This document shows, in pieces, positions 35,379 to 43,798 of a stretch of DNA of 64,000 nt. The stretch comes from Actinomycetales bacterium Actino_02 (GTDB lineage Bacteria; Actinomycetota; Actinomycetes; Propionibacteriales; Propionibacteriaceae): positions 386,532 through 450,531 of the forward strand of contig LUYM01000006.1 of NCBI GenBank assembly GCA_001603275.1, in the 5' to 3' direction. Position numbers and translations under genes: made by a program. Position 1 is the stretch's first letter; each line of letters starts with the position of its first letter. The notes under the pieces are model-generated. The model did no database searches. It had not been told where the DNA came from and saw nothing but the letters and a program-made list of their open reading frames with translations.

Positions 35379-35953
35379 GCGAAGAGAACACCCAGCCGAC
35401 GCCGGAGCCTGGTGAGGACCAGGCTCCGGCCGACGCCATGGACGAAGCCCTGGCCGAACTGCTGGACGAGGCTGCGGCCGGCCAGCAGTCGGCCGAGGCC
35501 TCGGCCGAGCCGGAATCGGAGACCGATCAGCTGAAGGCCCTGGTTGCCGAGCGCACCAACGATCTGCAGCGGCTGCACGCCGAGTACGCCAACTACAAGA
35601 AGCGGGTCGACCGTGACCGGGCGCTGTCCCGGGCGGCCGGCATCGAGGCGGTGATCCTCGACCTGCTGCCGATCCTGGACAGCATCGAGGCCGCCCGCGA
35701 ACACGACGAGCTGGTCGGCGGCTTCAAGCTGGTCGCCGAGGAGTTCGAGAAGACCGCGTCCAAGTACGGGTTGGAGACCTTCGGCGAGGTCGGTGAGCTG
35801 TTCGACCCGCAGATCCACGAGGCGCTGATGGCGCTGCCGATGGATGGCGAACTCGCCGGGCCGACCGTCTCGGCGGTCATGCAGCGAGGTGTGAGACTGA
35901 ACGAGCGAGTGATCCGTCCGGCCCGCGTGGGTGTGGCTGATCCGGACGCCTGA
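35375..35953 (+). CDS. grpE: Nucleotide exchange factor GrpE
   Basis: 192 residues. An acidic, low-complexity N terminus (~1-50), a long coiled-coil (~50-100, with [15 protein letters not shown]) and a C-terminal beta domain ([36 protein letters not shown] in parts). It releases ADP from DnaK. GTG 35375 overlaps the dnaK stop by 4 bases. Position and length are normal for the actinobacterial operon. Confidence 0.96.
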
Positions 35954-35973
35954 CTGAACCGAAAGGAGGCGCG

Positions 35974-37125
35974 ATGAGTACCAAGGACTGGATCGAAAAG
36001 GACTACTACAAGGTGCTGGGCGTCTCCTCCGACGCAAAGCCAGAGGAGATCAAGAAGGCCTTCCGCAAGCTGGCCCGCCAGTATCACCCTGACCAGAACG
36101 GGGCTAATCCGGACGCCGAAGCCAAGTTCAAGGAGATCTCCGAAGCCAACGCCGTCCTCTCTGACGCCGAGAAGCGCAAGGAGTACGACGAGGCGCGGCG
36201 ACTCTTCGGTGGTGGCGGCGGCTTCCGGTTCCCGCGCTCGGGTCAAGGCACCTCGGCCGAGGATCTGTTCGCCAACTTCACCGCCGGCGGCGAAGGCGGC
36301 CTGGGTGATCTGTTCGGCAACCTCTTCGGGGGTGGCGGCACCACGACCCGTCGGACGAGCCGTGGGCCGCGTCGTGGTGCCGACATCGAAGGCGAAGTGA
36401 CCATCGATTTCGCCGAGTCGCTGACCGGCCCGATGGTGACCATGCAGACCACCTCGGAGGCGGCCTGTCCGACCTGTCACGGTACCGGGGCCCGTCCGGG
36501 CACCCAGCCGAAGGCGTGTCGGGCCTGTCAGGGCAGCGGCGTGCAGACGTCCAGCTCGAGCAGCGTGTTCGCCGTCACCGAGCCGTGCCGTGAATGCCGC
36601 GGACGCGGCCTGATCGTTGAAGACCCCTGCCCGACTTGTGCCGGCAGTGGTCGGGCTCAGTCGTCACGCAGCATGCAGGTGCGGATCCCGGCCGGCGTCA
36701 CCGACGGTCAGCGGGTCCGGATCAAGGGCAAGGGCGGCGCCGGGGAGAACTCCGGTGCGGCCGGCGACCTGTACGTGCTGGTGCACGTACGTCCGCACAA
36801 GCTGTTCGGACGCAAGGGCGAACATGTGACGATCACCGCTCCGGTGACCTTCGCGGAGGCGGCGCTGGGTGCTGAGATCAGCGTGCCGACTCTCGACGGT
36901 GGTCCGGTGCGGCTGCGGGTGCCGGCCGGCACCCCCAATGGGCGCACCTTCCGGGTTCGCGGACGCGGGGTCAAGACCAACTCCGCGGTCGGCGACCTGT
37001 TGGTCACCGTTGAGGTGCAGGTGCCCAAGCATCTGAACGATGAGGCGAAGGCGGCGCTGGCTTCCTTCGCGACGCTGGCCGGAGACACCGACCCGCGAGC
37101 TGCGTTGTTCGGAGCCGTCCGATGA
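35974..37125 (+). CDS. dnaJ: Chaperone DnaJ
   Basis: 383 residues. J domain with the HPD motif (YHPDQNG), Gly/Phe-rich segment (~75-125), a zinc-binding domain with four CxxCxGxG-type repeats ([32 protein letters not shown]) and C-terminal substrate-binding domains. It stimulates DnaK ATPase and delivers clients. GAAAGGAGG precedes ATG 35974, the only strong ribosome-binding site inside the operon. The stop overlaps the hspR ATG (ATGA). Confidence 0.97.
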   Translation: MSTKDWIEKDYYKVLGVSSDAKPEEIKKAFRKLARQYHPDQNGANPDAEAKFKEISEANAVLSDAEKRKEYDEARRLFGGGGGFRFPRSGQGTSAEDLFANFTAGGEGGLGDLFGNLFGGGGTTTRRTSRGPRRGADIEGEVTIDFAESLTGPMVTMQTTSEAACPTCHGTGARPGTQPKACRACQGSGVQTSSSSSVFAVTEPCRECRGRGLIVEDPCPTCAGSGRAQSSRSMQVRIPAGVTDGQRVRIKGKGGAGENSGAAGDLYVLVHVRPHKLFGRKGEHVTITAPVTFAEAALGAEISVPTLDGGPVRLRVPAGTPNGRTFRVRGRGVKTNSAVGDLLVTVEVQVPKHLNDEAKAALASFATLAGDTDPRAALFGAVR

Positions 37126-37541
37126 ACGACTACCTGCCCGACCGGCTGGACGCCGACGCCCCGATCTTCGTGATCTCGGTGGCGGCCCAGCTGGCCGACA
37201 TGCACCCACAAACCCTGCGCGGCTACGACCGGCTCGGCCTGGTGGTGCCGGGCCGGGCCAAGGGCCGCGGCCGGCGCTATTCGCTGCGCGACATCGCCAA
37301 GCTGCGCCACATCCAGCAGCTCTCCCAGAACGAGGGGATCAACCTGGAGGGCATCCGGCGGATCCTGGCGCTGGAGGACGAGTTGGACGGGATGCGCACC
37401 CAGCTGCTCCGGCTCACCGAGCTGGTCGCCCGGCTGCAGTCGCCCGAGGATGGCTCCCGGCTGTTCACCGCCGCCCAATCCGGCCAGGTCCATCTCGGCC
37501 GGGTCCGGGTCAAGGAGATGCGAGCCATCACCGTCCGCTGA
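37122..37541 (+). CDS. hspR: Heat-shock repressor HspR (MerR family)
   Basis: 139 residues. MerR-type [29 protein letters not shown], with [14 protein letters not shown] as wing, then a helical tail with a hydrophobic heptad pattern. HspR binds HAIR sites with DnaK as corepressor; HAIR sites lie upstream of dnaK and clpB in this window. The ATG overlaps the dnaJ stop, so repressor and chaperone amounts are coupled. Followed immediately by GGGGAC hairpin repeats. Confidence 0.95.
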   Translation: MNDYLPDRLDADAPIFVISVAAQLADMHPQTLRGYDRLGLVVPGRAKGRGRRYSLRDIAKLRHIQQLSQNEGINLEGIRRILALEDELDGMRTQLLRLTELVARLQSPEDGSRLFTAAQSGQVHLGRVRVKEMRAITVR

Positions 37542-37545
37542 CGCC

Positions 37546-37647
37546 GGGGACGGTTCCATTACCGTCCGGCCTAGTCAGCAGGACCCGCGGGGACGGTTCC
37601 TGTTACGTCCCACGGGACGAAAGGGGACGGTTCCTGTTACGTCCCAC
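37546..37647. repeat. GGGGAC hairpin repeats, left flank of a methyltransferase gene
   Basis: One copy of the GGACGGT-TCCATT-ACCGTCC form (37546-37567) is followed by two copies of a second form, GGGACG-N10-CGTCCC with loop GTTCCTGTTA (37589-37613, 37623-37647). The block 37587-37646 is an inverted, about 56/60 match to 38520-38579 on the other side of the methyltransferase gene. Confidence 0.85.
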
Positions 37648-37651
37648 CGCA

Positions 37652-38455
37652 TCAGCAGGTGATCAGCAGTTCGGTGTGCGGCACCACGAAAACCGCGTCG
37701 GGGTGTTCCGACCAATCCAGCCAGGCCTGGCGCAGGTCGGCGATGTCAGCCGCGCTCGCCAGACCCAGGCCCACGGCGCGTGCCGCGAACGCGGGATCGC
37801 TCACCCGCTGCGCCCAGGAGCGTCCCCACCAGGCAGCCGTCGCGTCGGCTGCGCTGTACGTCCAGGTGGACGAGTGGACTTCGACGCGCTCCAGGCCGGC
37901 GGCCAGAGCCCACGACAGCAGATGGCGTCCCGCATCGGGTTCGCCGCCATTCGCCCTGGCCACGGAGCGATAGAGGTCGCGCCAGCGATCAAGGCCTGGC
38001 ACCTCGGGATACCAGGCGAACGCGCCGTAGTCGGCATCCCGGACTGCGATCATGCCGCCAACGCGGGTCACTCGAGCCAGTTCCCGCAGCGCAGCCACAG
38101 GCTCGCCGAGGTGCTGCAGCACCTGGTGTGCGTGGCTGAGGTCGAAGGTGTCGTCGGCGAATCCGAGGCCGGTGGCTTCCGCCTCGACAAAGGTCAGATG
38201 GGCGAGGCCGTCCGCGTTGGCGCGGGCGCGATCGAGCACTGTTGCGTCGATATCGACCCCGACGACCTCGCCCGGCGCCACCGCGTGAGCGAGTTCGACG
38301 GTGATGGTGCCCGGTCCACAGCCCAAATCGAGGACGCGCAGCCCCGGCTGGAGCAGGTGGCGCCCGTAGCCGAAGGAGTTGTCGACGGTGCGACGCGCAT
38401 GAGAGCTGAGGACGGCTTCGGAGTAGCCGTGGGTGTAGTGCTCGTGGGTGGACAC
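37652..38455 (-). CDS. SAM-dependent methyltransferase (class I), flanked by inverted repeats
   Basis: 267 residues. Motif I VLDLGCGPGTITVELA, motif II acidic VGVDIDATVL, and motif IV-like FDLSHAHQVLQHL place it in the UbiE/Methyltransf_11 group; substrate unknown. GTG 38455 gives STHEHYTHGYSEAVL, which I judge the natural start; ATG 38500 is an in-frame alternative adding 15 residues. Neither has a clear ribosome-binding site, and the upstream space is filled by repeats. The gene is alone between ~60-bp inverted repeat blocks, suggesting a mobile or recently acquired single-gene unit. Confidence 0.85.
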   Translation of the reverse strand: MSTHEHYTHGYSEAVLSSHARRTVDNSFGYGRHLLQPGLRVLDLGCGPGTITVELAHAVAPGEVVGVDIDATVLDRARANADGLAHLTFVEAEATGLGFADDTFDLSHAHQVLQHLGEPVAALRELARVTRVGGMIAVRDADYGAFAWYPEVPGLDRWRDLYRSVARANGGEPDAGRHLLSWALAAGLERVEVHSSTWTYSAADATAAWWGRSWAQRVSDPAFAARAVGLGLASAADIADLRQAWLDWSEHPDAVFVVPHTELLITC

Positions 38456-38519
38456 CCGTCGAGGGTATGCCGCCAGGGTGTGCCGCGAGGCCTCGTCCAT
38501 GGTGTGCGGCTGAGCCTGT

Positions 38520-38579
38520 TGGGACGTAACAGGAACCGCCCCCTTTCGTCCCGCGGGACGTAACAGGAACCGTCTCCGT
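38520..38579. repeat. GGGGAC hairpin repeats, right flank (inverted copy of 37587-37646)
   Basis: Two reverse-oriented copies of the GGGACG-N10-CGTCCC hairpin (38521-38542, 38555-38577) joined by CTTTCGTCCCGC. Aligned as reverse complement to 37587-37646 I count four mismatches in 60 positions. Confidence 0.85.
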
Positions 38580-38585
38580 TGTGAG

Positions 38586-39464
38586 TCAGGGGCGAAGGGT
38601 GGCCCGGGCGCTGGTGACGACGGCGTCCTCGATCTGCGCCAGCAACGGTGAACGCAGCTTCCAGCGTTGCCAGAACAGCGGCACGTCCACCGGTGAGCCG
38701 GACAGCCGCACCAACCGGCCCTCGGCCAGTGCCGGTAGTGACTGGTGTTCGGGCACCAGCGCCCAGCCGAAGCCGAGCTCACTGGCTCGGGCGAAGTCGC
38801 TGGAGGCCGGGACGCGATGGCGTGGCGGCAGTGCCGGATCGGCACCCACGCTGAGCAGGTAGCGGGTTTGTAGGCCATCTCGACGATCGAAGTCGATCAG
38901 CGGCGCATGCTCGTAGGCCGCACTGTCCTCGCTGGCGAACCACCGTGCGGCGAAGCCGGGCGCGGCCACCGGCAGGTAGCGCATCGCGCCGAGTCGGCGC
39001 ACTGAGCAGCCGGCCACGGGGCTCTCGGAGGAAGTGACCGCCGCCGAGACCGTCCCCGACTCCAGCAGGCTTGCCGTGAAGTCCTGGTCGTCGCGATGCA
39101 GGTCGAAGACGATCCCCTGCGCGGCCAGCGGAGCCAGCGCGGGCAGGAACCAGGTGGACAGGCTGTCGGCGTTCACGGCCAGTGGCACCTCGACCGGTCC
39201 GGACTCGGCCAAGCCGAGTTCGGCCAGTGCGTCATGTTCCAGTGCGTCCAGCTGCCGGGCCAGCCGGATCAGCGCCTGCCCGGCCGCAGTCGGTTGCACC
39301 GGCTTGCTCCGCACCAGCAGGACGCGGCCGAGCTGACTCTCTAAGGTCTTCAGCCGCTGTGAGACCGCCGAGGGGGTGACCTGCAGCTCGGCGGCGGCCG
39401 CGTCCAGTGAGCCGGACGCCACCACGGCAGCCAGGGTCCGGGTCAAATCCAAGGGGAGCTCCAC
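38586..39464 (-). CDS. lysG: LysR-family regulator (LysG/ArgP type)
   Basis: 292 residues. N-terminal LysR HTH (LAAVVASGSLDAAAAELQVTPSAVSQRLK in overlapping parts) and a C-terminal periplasmic-binding-like effector domain. LysG/ArgP activates a divergent basic amino-acid exporter when lysine, arginine or histidine accumulates, and a LysE gene is exactly divergent here (71-base gap). GTG 39464 is preceded by TAGCCT and 7 bases, so the mRNA is probably leaderless. Confidence 0.88.
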   Translation of the reverse strand: MELPLDLTRTLAAVVASGSLDAAAAELQVTPSAVSQRLKTLESQLGRVLLVRSKPVQPTAAGQALIRLARQLDALEHDALAELGLAESGPVEVPLAVNADSLSTWFLPALAPLAAQGIVFDLHRDDQDFTASLLESGTVSAAVTSSESPVAGCSVRRLGAMRYLPVAAPGFAARWFASEDSAAYEHAPLIDFDRRDGLQTRYLLSVGADPALPPRHRVPASSDFARASELGFGWALVPEHQSLPALAEGRLVRLSGSPVDVPLFWQRWKLRSPLLAQIEDAVVTSARATLRP

Positions 39465-39535
39465 ATAAGCAAGGCTAATGCAGCAACAGAAACCTGAGCT
39501 GTACTTATGGCTGATCTGGGCCTAGCGTCGCACTC

Positions 39536-40141
39536 GTGACCACCCTTCTCGCCGGCCTCGGCCTCGGCCTGTCCCTGATCGTCGCCATCGGTGCGCAGAA
39601 CCTGTTCGTCCTGCGCCAGGGGGTTCGGCGGGAGTACGTGTTCACTGTTGCCACCATCTGCGCGCTGTCCGACCTCACCCTGATCAGCATCGGGGTCGCC
39701 GGACTCGGCGCGGCCACCACGGCGCTGCCGTGGCTGGTTGAGGTCGTCCGCTGGGCGGGCGCGGCCTTCCTGATCGGTTACGGGCTGCTCGCCGCGCGGC
39801 GGACGATACGCCCGGCCGCGGTCACCCCCGAGGCTCCGGGGACGGCCTCGACGAACCGATTCCAGGTAGTTGTTACCTGCCTGGCGCTCACCTGGCTCAA
39901 CCCGCACGTGTACCTCGACACCGTCTTCCTGCTCGGTTCGGTGGCTGCGACCCACGGCGACCAGCGGTGGTGGTTCGCTCTGGGCGCCATGATCGGCAGC
40001 ATCAGCTGGTTCTACGGCTTGGGCTACGGAGCGCGGCTGCTCGGTCGTTGGCTCACCACCGAATGGGGCATGCGACTGCTAGACGGCTTCGTGGCTGTGG
40101 TGATGGTCCTGCTCGGGGTATCTCTCATCGTCGGACGCTGA
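39536..40141 (+). CDS. lysE: L-lysine/arginine exporter (LysE/ArgO family)
   Basis: 201 residues, six predicted helices. GLGLGLSLIVAIGAQNLFVLRQG is the hallmark N terminus (positions ~6-28, in parts), with NPH(V/A)YLDTV around residue 121 as the second family motif. It exports basic amino acids by exchange or antiport. GTG 39536 follows TAGCGT with a 7-base gap and no ribosome-binding site, so a leaderless transcript is likely. Divergent from lysG, its presumed activator. Confidence 0.93.
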   Translation: MTTLLAGLGLGLSLIVAIGAQNLFVLRQGVRREYVFTVATICALSDLTLISIGVAGLGAATTALPWLVEVVRWAGAAFLIGYGLLAARRTIRPAAVTPEAPGTASTNRFQVVVTCLALTWLNPHVYLDTVFLLGSVAATHGDQRWWFALGAMIGSISWFYGLGYGARLLGRWLTTEWGMRLLDGFVAVVMVLLGVSLIVGR

Positions 40142-40145
40142 GTTC

Positions 40146-40186
40146 CTCGCGTCTCGCGGTTCCCCATTGCTCGCGTCTCGCGGTTC
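40146..40186 (+). repeat. Short tandem direct repeat (17 bp x2, 24-bp period)
   Basis: CTCGCGTCTCGCGGTTC occurs at 40146-40162 and 40170-40186, between lysE and the first GT87 gene. Function unknown; it may be replication slippage or a binding site. Confidence 0.7.
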
Positions 40187-40237
40187 GGTGGGGCGGCTCA
40201 GGTTAGGGTGACTAGCGACGACGAGGGAGTTCTGCCG

Positions 40238-41419
40238 GTGGAGGTCACACCCAACCAGCGTGTGCGCATTCTCGCGGTCGCCGCTACGGTGATCGCCTGC
40301 GCCGCAGCGGTCATTCTGCTGCTGGCCATGTCGTCCGCGGCAGGCCCCGGGCTGCTTGGCGACCTGGAGATCTATCGCGGTGCGATCAGCTATGCGGTAG
40401 GCGGCGGCGATCTCTACGAATGGGTGTACCAGCACCCCACCGTCCACGGACTCGGCTTCACCTATCCGCCCTTCGCTGCGCTGGTGATGTCCTGGCTGGT
40501 GATTGTTCCGCTGTTCGTGGCCAAGGTGATCTGGACGGCGATGACCTTCGCTCTGGCTGCCGCCGGCTGCTGGTTGCTGGTCAGCCGGGCTGTTGCTGCC
40601 GGCGGATCGCGTCCGCAGCCGAGCATGGCCAGCCGGGTGCTGTGGACAGCGCTGGCCAGCCTGCTGTTCATCTTCGGCTACCCGTTCCTGCACAACCTCG
40701 CGGTCGGCCAGGCGAGCCTGTTCGTCATCGGACTGGCCCTGTTCGACCATCGGCTGCCGCGGCGCTGGCAAGGGGTGCTGGTCGGTCTGGCCAGTGCCAT
40801 CAAGCTCACCCCGCTGATCTTCATTCCCTACTACCTGATCACCCGGCAGTGGCGGCAGGCCGCCACCAGCGCCGGGGTATTCGTGGCGGCGAGCGGGATC
40901 ACCTACCTGCTGTTTCCGACGGCGTCCACCAGCTATTGGTTCGACAAGTTGTGGCAGACCGGACGGGTGGGCCGCACCGATTCCACGGTGAACAAGTCGC
41001 TGCTGGGCTTCCTGTCCCGAGTGCTGCCCGACGGAGCTGCCACCACCATCACCTGGCTGTTGCTCGCCGCCGCGGTAGCCGTCCTGGCCTATTGGCGGGC
41101 CCGCCGCGCTCTGGCCGCAGGGGACGAGCTGGGCGCCGTGCTGCTGGTCGGCGCACTGTCGGTGGCCGTCTCGCCGATCTCCTGGCCGCATCATGAGCTG
41201 TGGCTGGCACTGATGGCCTGCTGGTGGTTGCTCCAGCGCGGCTGGCTGCCTGCTGTGCTCACCGTCGTTCTGGGCGCGATTCTGTTCGCCTACCCCTGGT
41301 ACGGCGACTATCTGGTGCTCAGTCCGGCGCTGGCGATCGGGGTTGAGATCCCGGCGCTGGCCGTGTTGTTGGTACTCGGCTTCGGATCGCGTCCGCGCCT
41401 GGTGGGCGCCCGGCGATGA
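40238..41419 (+). CDS. GT87 polyprenyl-phosphate-mannose-type membrane glycosyltransferase (copy 1)
   Basis: 393 residues, about 10-12 helices, GT-C fold. An acidic pair in the first large loop (GDLEIYRGAIS), FTYPPFAAL, AIKLTPLIFI, VNKSLLGFL and SPISWPHHELW are the family's recurring blocks. Members such as PimE transfer mannose from polyprenyl-phosphate mannose to envelope glycolipids. GTG 40238 has GAGGGAG 8 bases upstream; GTG 40208 is in frame but without such a site. First of four consecutive paralogues; the stop overlaps copy 2 (ATGA). Confidence 0.85.
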   Translation: MEVTPNQRVRILAVAATVIACAAAVILLLAMSSAAGPGLLGDLEIYRGAISYAVGGGDLYEWVYQHPTVHGLGFTYPPFAALVMSWLVIVPLFVAKVIWTAMTFALAAAGCWLLVSRAVAAGGSRPQPSMASRVLWTALASLLFIFGYPFLHNLAVGQASLFVIGLALFDHRLPRRWQGVLVGLASAIKLTPLIFIPYYLITRQWRQAATSAGVFVAASGITYLLFPTASTSYWFDKLWQTGRVGRTDSTVNKSLLGFLSRVLPDGAATTITWLLLAAAVAVLAYWRARRALAAGDELGAVLLVGALSVAVSPISWPHHELWLALMACWWLLQRGWLPAVLTVVLGAILFAYPWYGDYLVLSPALAIGVEIPALAVLLVLGFGSRPRLVGARR

Positions 41420-42600
41420 CCGCGGACGAGTCGTCGGTCCGACGCTGGCCGCTGCCGGTGCTCGGGCTGGTGCTGACTCTGGTCGCCCTCGGCTGGACGG
41501 TGGTGGTGGGCTATCTGGCCCATCTGGCCAACACTCTCGACGTCACCGACTTCCAGGTCTATCGGGAGGCGGTCGGCTTCTGGCTGGGCGGGGGAGACCT
41601 CTATCAGTATCTGATGGTGCTGCCCGACGGCCGCCTGCTGCCGTTCACTTACCCGCCCTTCGCGGCGATCACCATGGTGCCGACCACCTGGCTCCCGCTG
41701 GCGACGGGCTGGTTGGTCTCTGTGGTGGTTCAGCTCGGCTGTCTGCTCGCTCTGGCTGCGGTGCTGGCCCGGCGGACCGGACTGCTGGCTGGTCTGGGCC
41801 GGCCGGAGGCGATCACCCTGGTCGGAGCCGGCTGGCTGGGACTGGCCGCGTCCGAGCCGGCGCTGCACGGGATCTCGCTGGGTCAGGTCAGCCTGATCCT
41901 GATCGCCGTCGTGGTCCTGGATGCCGTGGTGGTGCCGCCGCGCTGGCGCGGAATGCTGACTGGGGTGGCTGCCGCGATCAAGCTGACTCCGGGCATCTTC
42001 TTGATCTATTTCCTGCTCACCCGGCAATGGCGTGCAGCCGCGAATGCCGCCATCGCCGGTGCCGTGGCAACCGGGATCGGCTTCGCCGTCCTGCCTGGCC
42101 CGTCGTGGCGCTACTGGACGTCGCTGCTGTTCGAGACGTCCCGGGTCGGCGAGCCGGACGTGACCAGGAACAAGTCGTTGCTCGGCCTGCTGTCCCATCT
42201 GGGTATGGCCGGGCCGGGACGGACGGCGCTGTGGCTGGCACTTGCTGCGGCGGTGGCCGTGATCGGACTGTGGCAGGCTCGCCGCAGCCAGCGTGCCGGC
42301 GCGGCCCTGGCCGCGGTCATCACCGTCGGTCTGGTCTCCACGGTGATCAGCCCGGTCTCCTGGCCGCATCACCTGGTCTGGCTGCCGCTGGCCGGGTTGT
42401 ATCTCGCCTTCTGCTCGGGCTGGCGGCGCTGGCTGGGGATCGTGCTGCTGCTGGGCTTCCTGGCCGGGACGCCGCTGCTCTCCTACCGCAGCGATCTGCC
42501 GCTCGGGTTGGCGCTCGCCGGGGACGTGGTGGCAGTGCTGCTGCTGATCGGTTCGCTGCTCGGCATCCCCGGACGACGCGGAGGAGAGGTGGACGGGTGA
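41416..42600 (+). CDS. GT87-type membrane glycosyltransferase (copy 2)
   Basis: 394 residues, polytopic. The same blocks as its neighbours: VTDFQVYREAV (catalytic Asp region), FTYPPFAAI, AIKLTPGIFL, RNKSLLGLLSH, SPVSWPHHLVW. The N terminus is slightly longer and polar. Overlaps copy 1 by 4 bases and copy 3 by 4 bases (GTGA), so the three are translated as a coupled set. The acceptor is unknown. Confidence 0.85.
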   Translation: MTADESSVRRWPLPVLGLVLTLVALGWTVVVGYLAHLANTLDVTDFQVYREAVGFWLGGGDLYQYLMVLPDGRLLPFTYPPFAAITMVPTTWLPLATGWLVSVVVQLGCLLALAAVLARRTGLLAGLGRPEAITLVGAGWLGLAASEPALHGISLGQVSLILIAVVVLDAVVVPPRWRGMLTGVAAAIKLTPGIFLIYFLLTRQWRAAANAAIAGAVATGIGFAVLPGPSWRYWTSLLFETSRVGEPDVTRNKSLLGLLSHLGMAGPGRTALWLALAAAVAVIGLWQARRSQRAGAALAAVITVGLVSTVISPVSWPHHLVWLPLAGLYLAFCSGWRRWLGIVLLLGFLAGTPLLSYRSDLPLGLALAGDVVAVLLLIGSLLGIPGRRGGEVDG

Positions 42601-43772
42601 CCGATCGGCACAAGCGGATCCTGGGTTGGACGGCTGTAGGGGTCTTCGCGGCTCTTGCCGTGTTCTTCTGGTTCCTGCCGCCGAGTCGTGAGCAGGTGGA
42701 GCGGGTGGACTTCACCGTCTACTGGGGTGCGGTGCACGCGATGCTCACCGGCGGTGGCCTGTACGAGTACTCGATCCTCAGCGACGGTCAGGTGCTGCCC
42801 TTCGTCTATCCGCCGTTCGCGGCGATCCTGATGATTCCGGCCGCCCTGACCGGACTGGAGCGCAGCGCCGCGCTGTGGTCGCTGCTCCAGCTGCCGGCGA
42901 CGATGGTTCTGGCCTGGCTGGTTGTCCGCAATCGGGCAGGGTTCCGGAACTGGTCGAGGATGGCTCTGGTCAGCGGCACGGCCGCCGTCTGGCTCGGCCT
43001 CAGCCTCAGCAGTCCGGTGTCGTTCGGGATCGGACTGGGTCAGGTGAGCCTGATGCTGGTCACCGTGGTCGCCCTCGATCTGGTCGTGGTGTCGCCGCGC
43101 TGGCGGGGGATTCTGGTGGGTCTGGCCGCCGCGGTGAAGCTGACTCCGGCCGCCTTTGTGCTGTATCTGCTGGTGACCCGGCAGTGGCGGGCCGCGCTCC
43201 AGGCCGTTGCGGCGTTCTGTGCCGCCACCGCGATCAGCTGGCTGATTCTGCCGGCCCAGTCGTGGCAGTACTGGACCCAGATCATCTTCCAGTCCGACCG
43301 AATCGGGGCGGTCAGCTGGCTGCGCAACAAGTCGCTGCTCGGCTTCCTGGCGCATTGGGAGATCGGCGGGGACTGGCAGTGGCTGCTGTGGGTGGTGGGC
43401 TGCCTGCTGATCGTGGCGATCGGCTGCTACCGGGCGGTGCAGTTGTACCGGCGGGACCAGGAGTTCGCCGCGGTGATCCTGTTCGGACTCGTCGGGTGTG
43501 TGATCAGTCCGATCACCTGGAGCCACCACATGGTCTGGCTGGTGCTGATCGGGATGTATCTCGCCGTGGCCGAGCAGCGGTGGGCGCGAGTGCTCGGGCT
43601 GGTGCTGGTGGTGAGCTGTGTGACGCCCTCGCCGTGGTGGGTCGCTGACCTGCATCCAGCACTCTGGCTCCGGGTGATGTCCAGCCTCCCGCTGGTCACC
43701 TCGGTGGTGCTGCTGGTGCTGGGCCTGCCGAAGCGAGTGCCGTCCGCGGCGACCGAGGCGACGGCTGGCTAG
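42597..43772 (+). CDS. GT87-type membrane glycosyltransferase (copy 3)
   Basis: 391 residues. VDFTVYWGAVHAM, FVYPPFAAIL, AVKLTPAAFVLY, RNKSLLGFLAHW, SPITWSHHMVW. GTG 42597 overlaps the copy 2 stop; the same frame stays open far upstream (to 41343) but only as an out-of-frame reading of copy 2. Closest in overall wording to copy 2 (both have RxW(R)G(I/M)L(V/T)G and LTRQWRAA/VTRQWRAA), which suggests that they arose by a late duplication. Confidence 0.85.
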   Translation: MTDRHKRILGWTAVGVFAALAVFFWFLPPSREQVERVDFTVYWGAVHAMLTGGGLYEYSILSDGQVLPFVYPPFAAILMIPAALTGLERSAALWSLLQLPATMVLAWLVVRNRAGFRNWSRMALVSGTAAVWLGLSLSSPVSFGIGLGQVSLMLVTVVALDLVVVSPRWRGILVGLAAAVKLTPAAFVLYLLVTRQWRAALQAVAAFCAATAISWLILPAQSWQYWTQIIFQSDRIGAVSWLRNKSLLGFLAHWEIGGDWQWLLWVVGCLLIVAIGCYRAVQLYRRDQEFAAVILFGLVGCVISPITWSHHMVWLVLIGMYLAVAEQRWARVLGLVLVVSCVTPSPWWVADLHPALWLRVMSSLPLVTSVVLLVLGLPKRVPSAATEATAG

Positions 43773-43798
43773 CCGGTGGCTCTAGGCTTGGCCGCGAG

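Noticed and set aside
37652..38878. 408-codon version of the methyltransferase starting at 38878
   Set aside because: The extra N-terminal residues run through the hairpin repeats and antisense to lysG. The methyltransferase homology begins at about the GTG at 38455.
41343..42596. Long upstream extension of GT87 copy 3 (frame open from 41343)
   Set aside because: The extra residues are an out-of-frame reading of copy 2 and contain none of the GT87 blocks. The real start is GTG 42597, overlapping the copy 2 stop.
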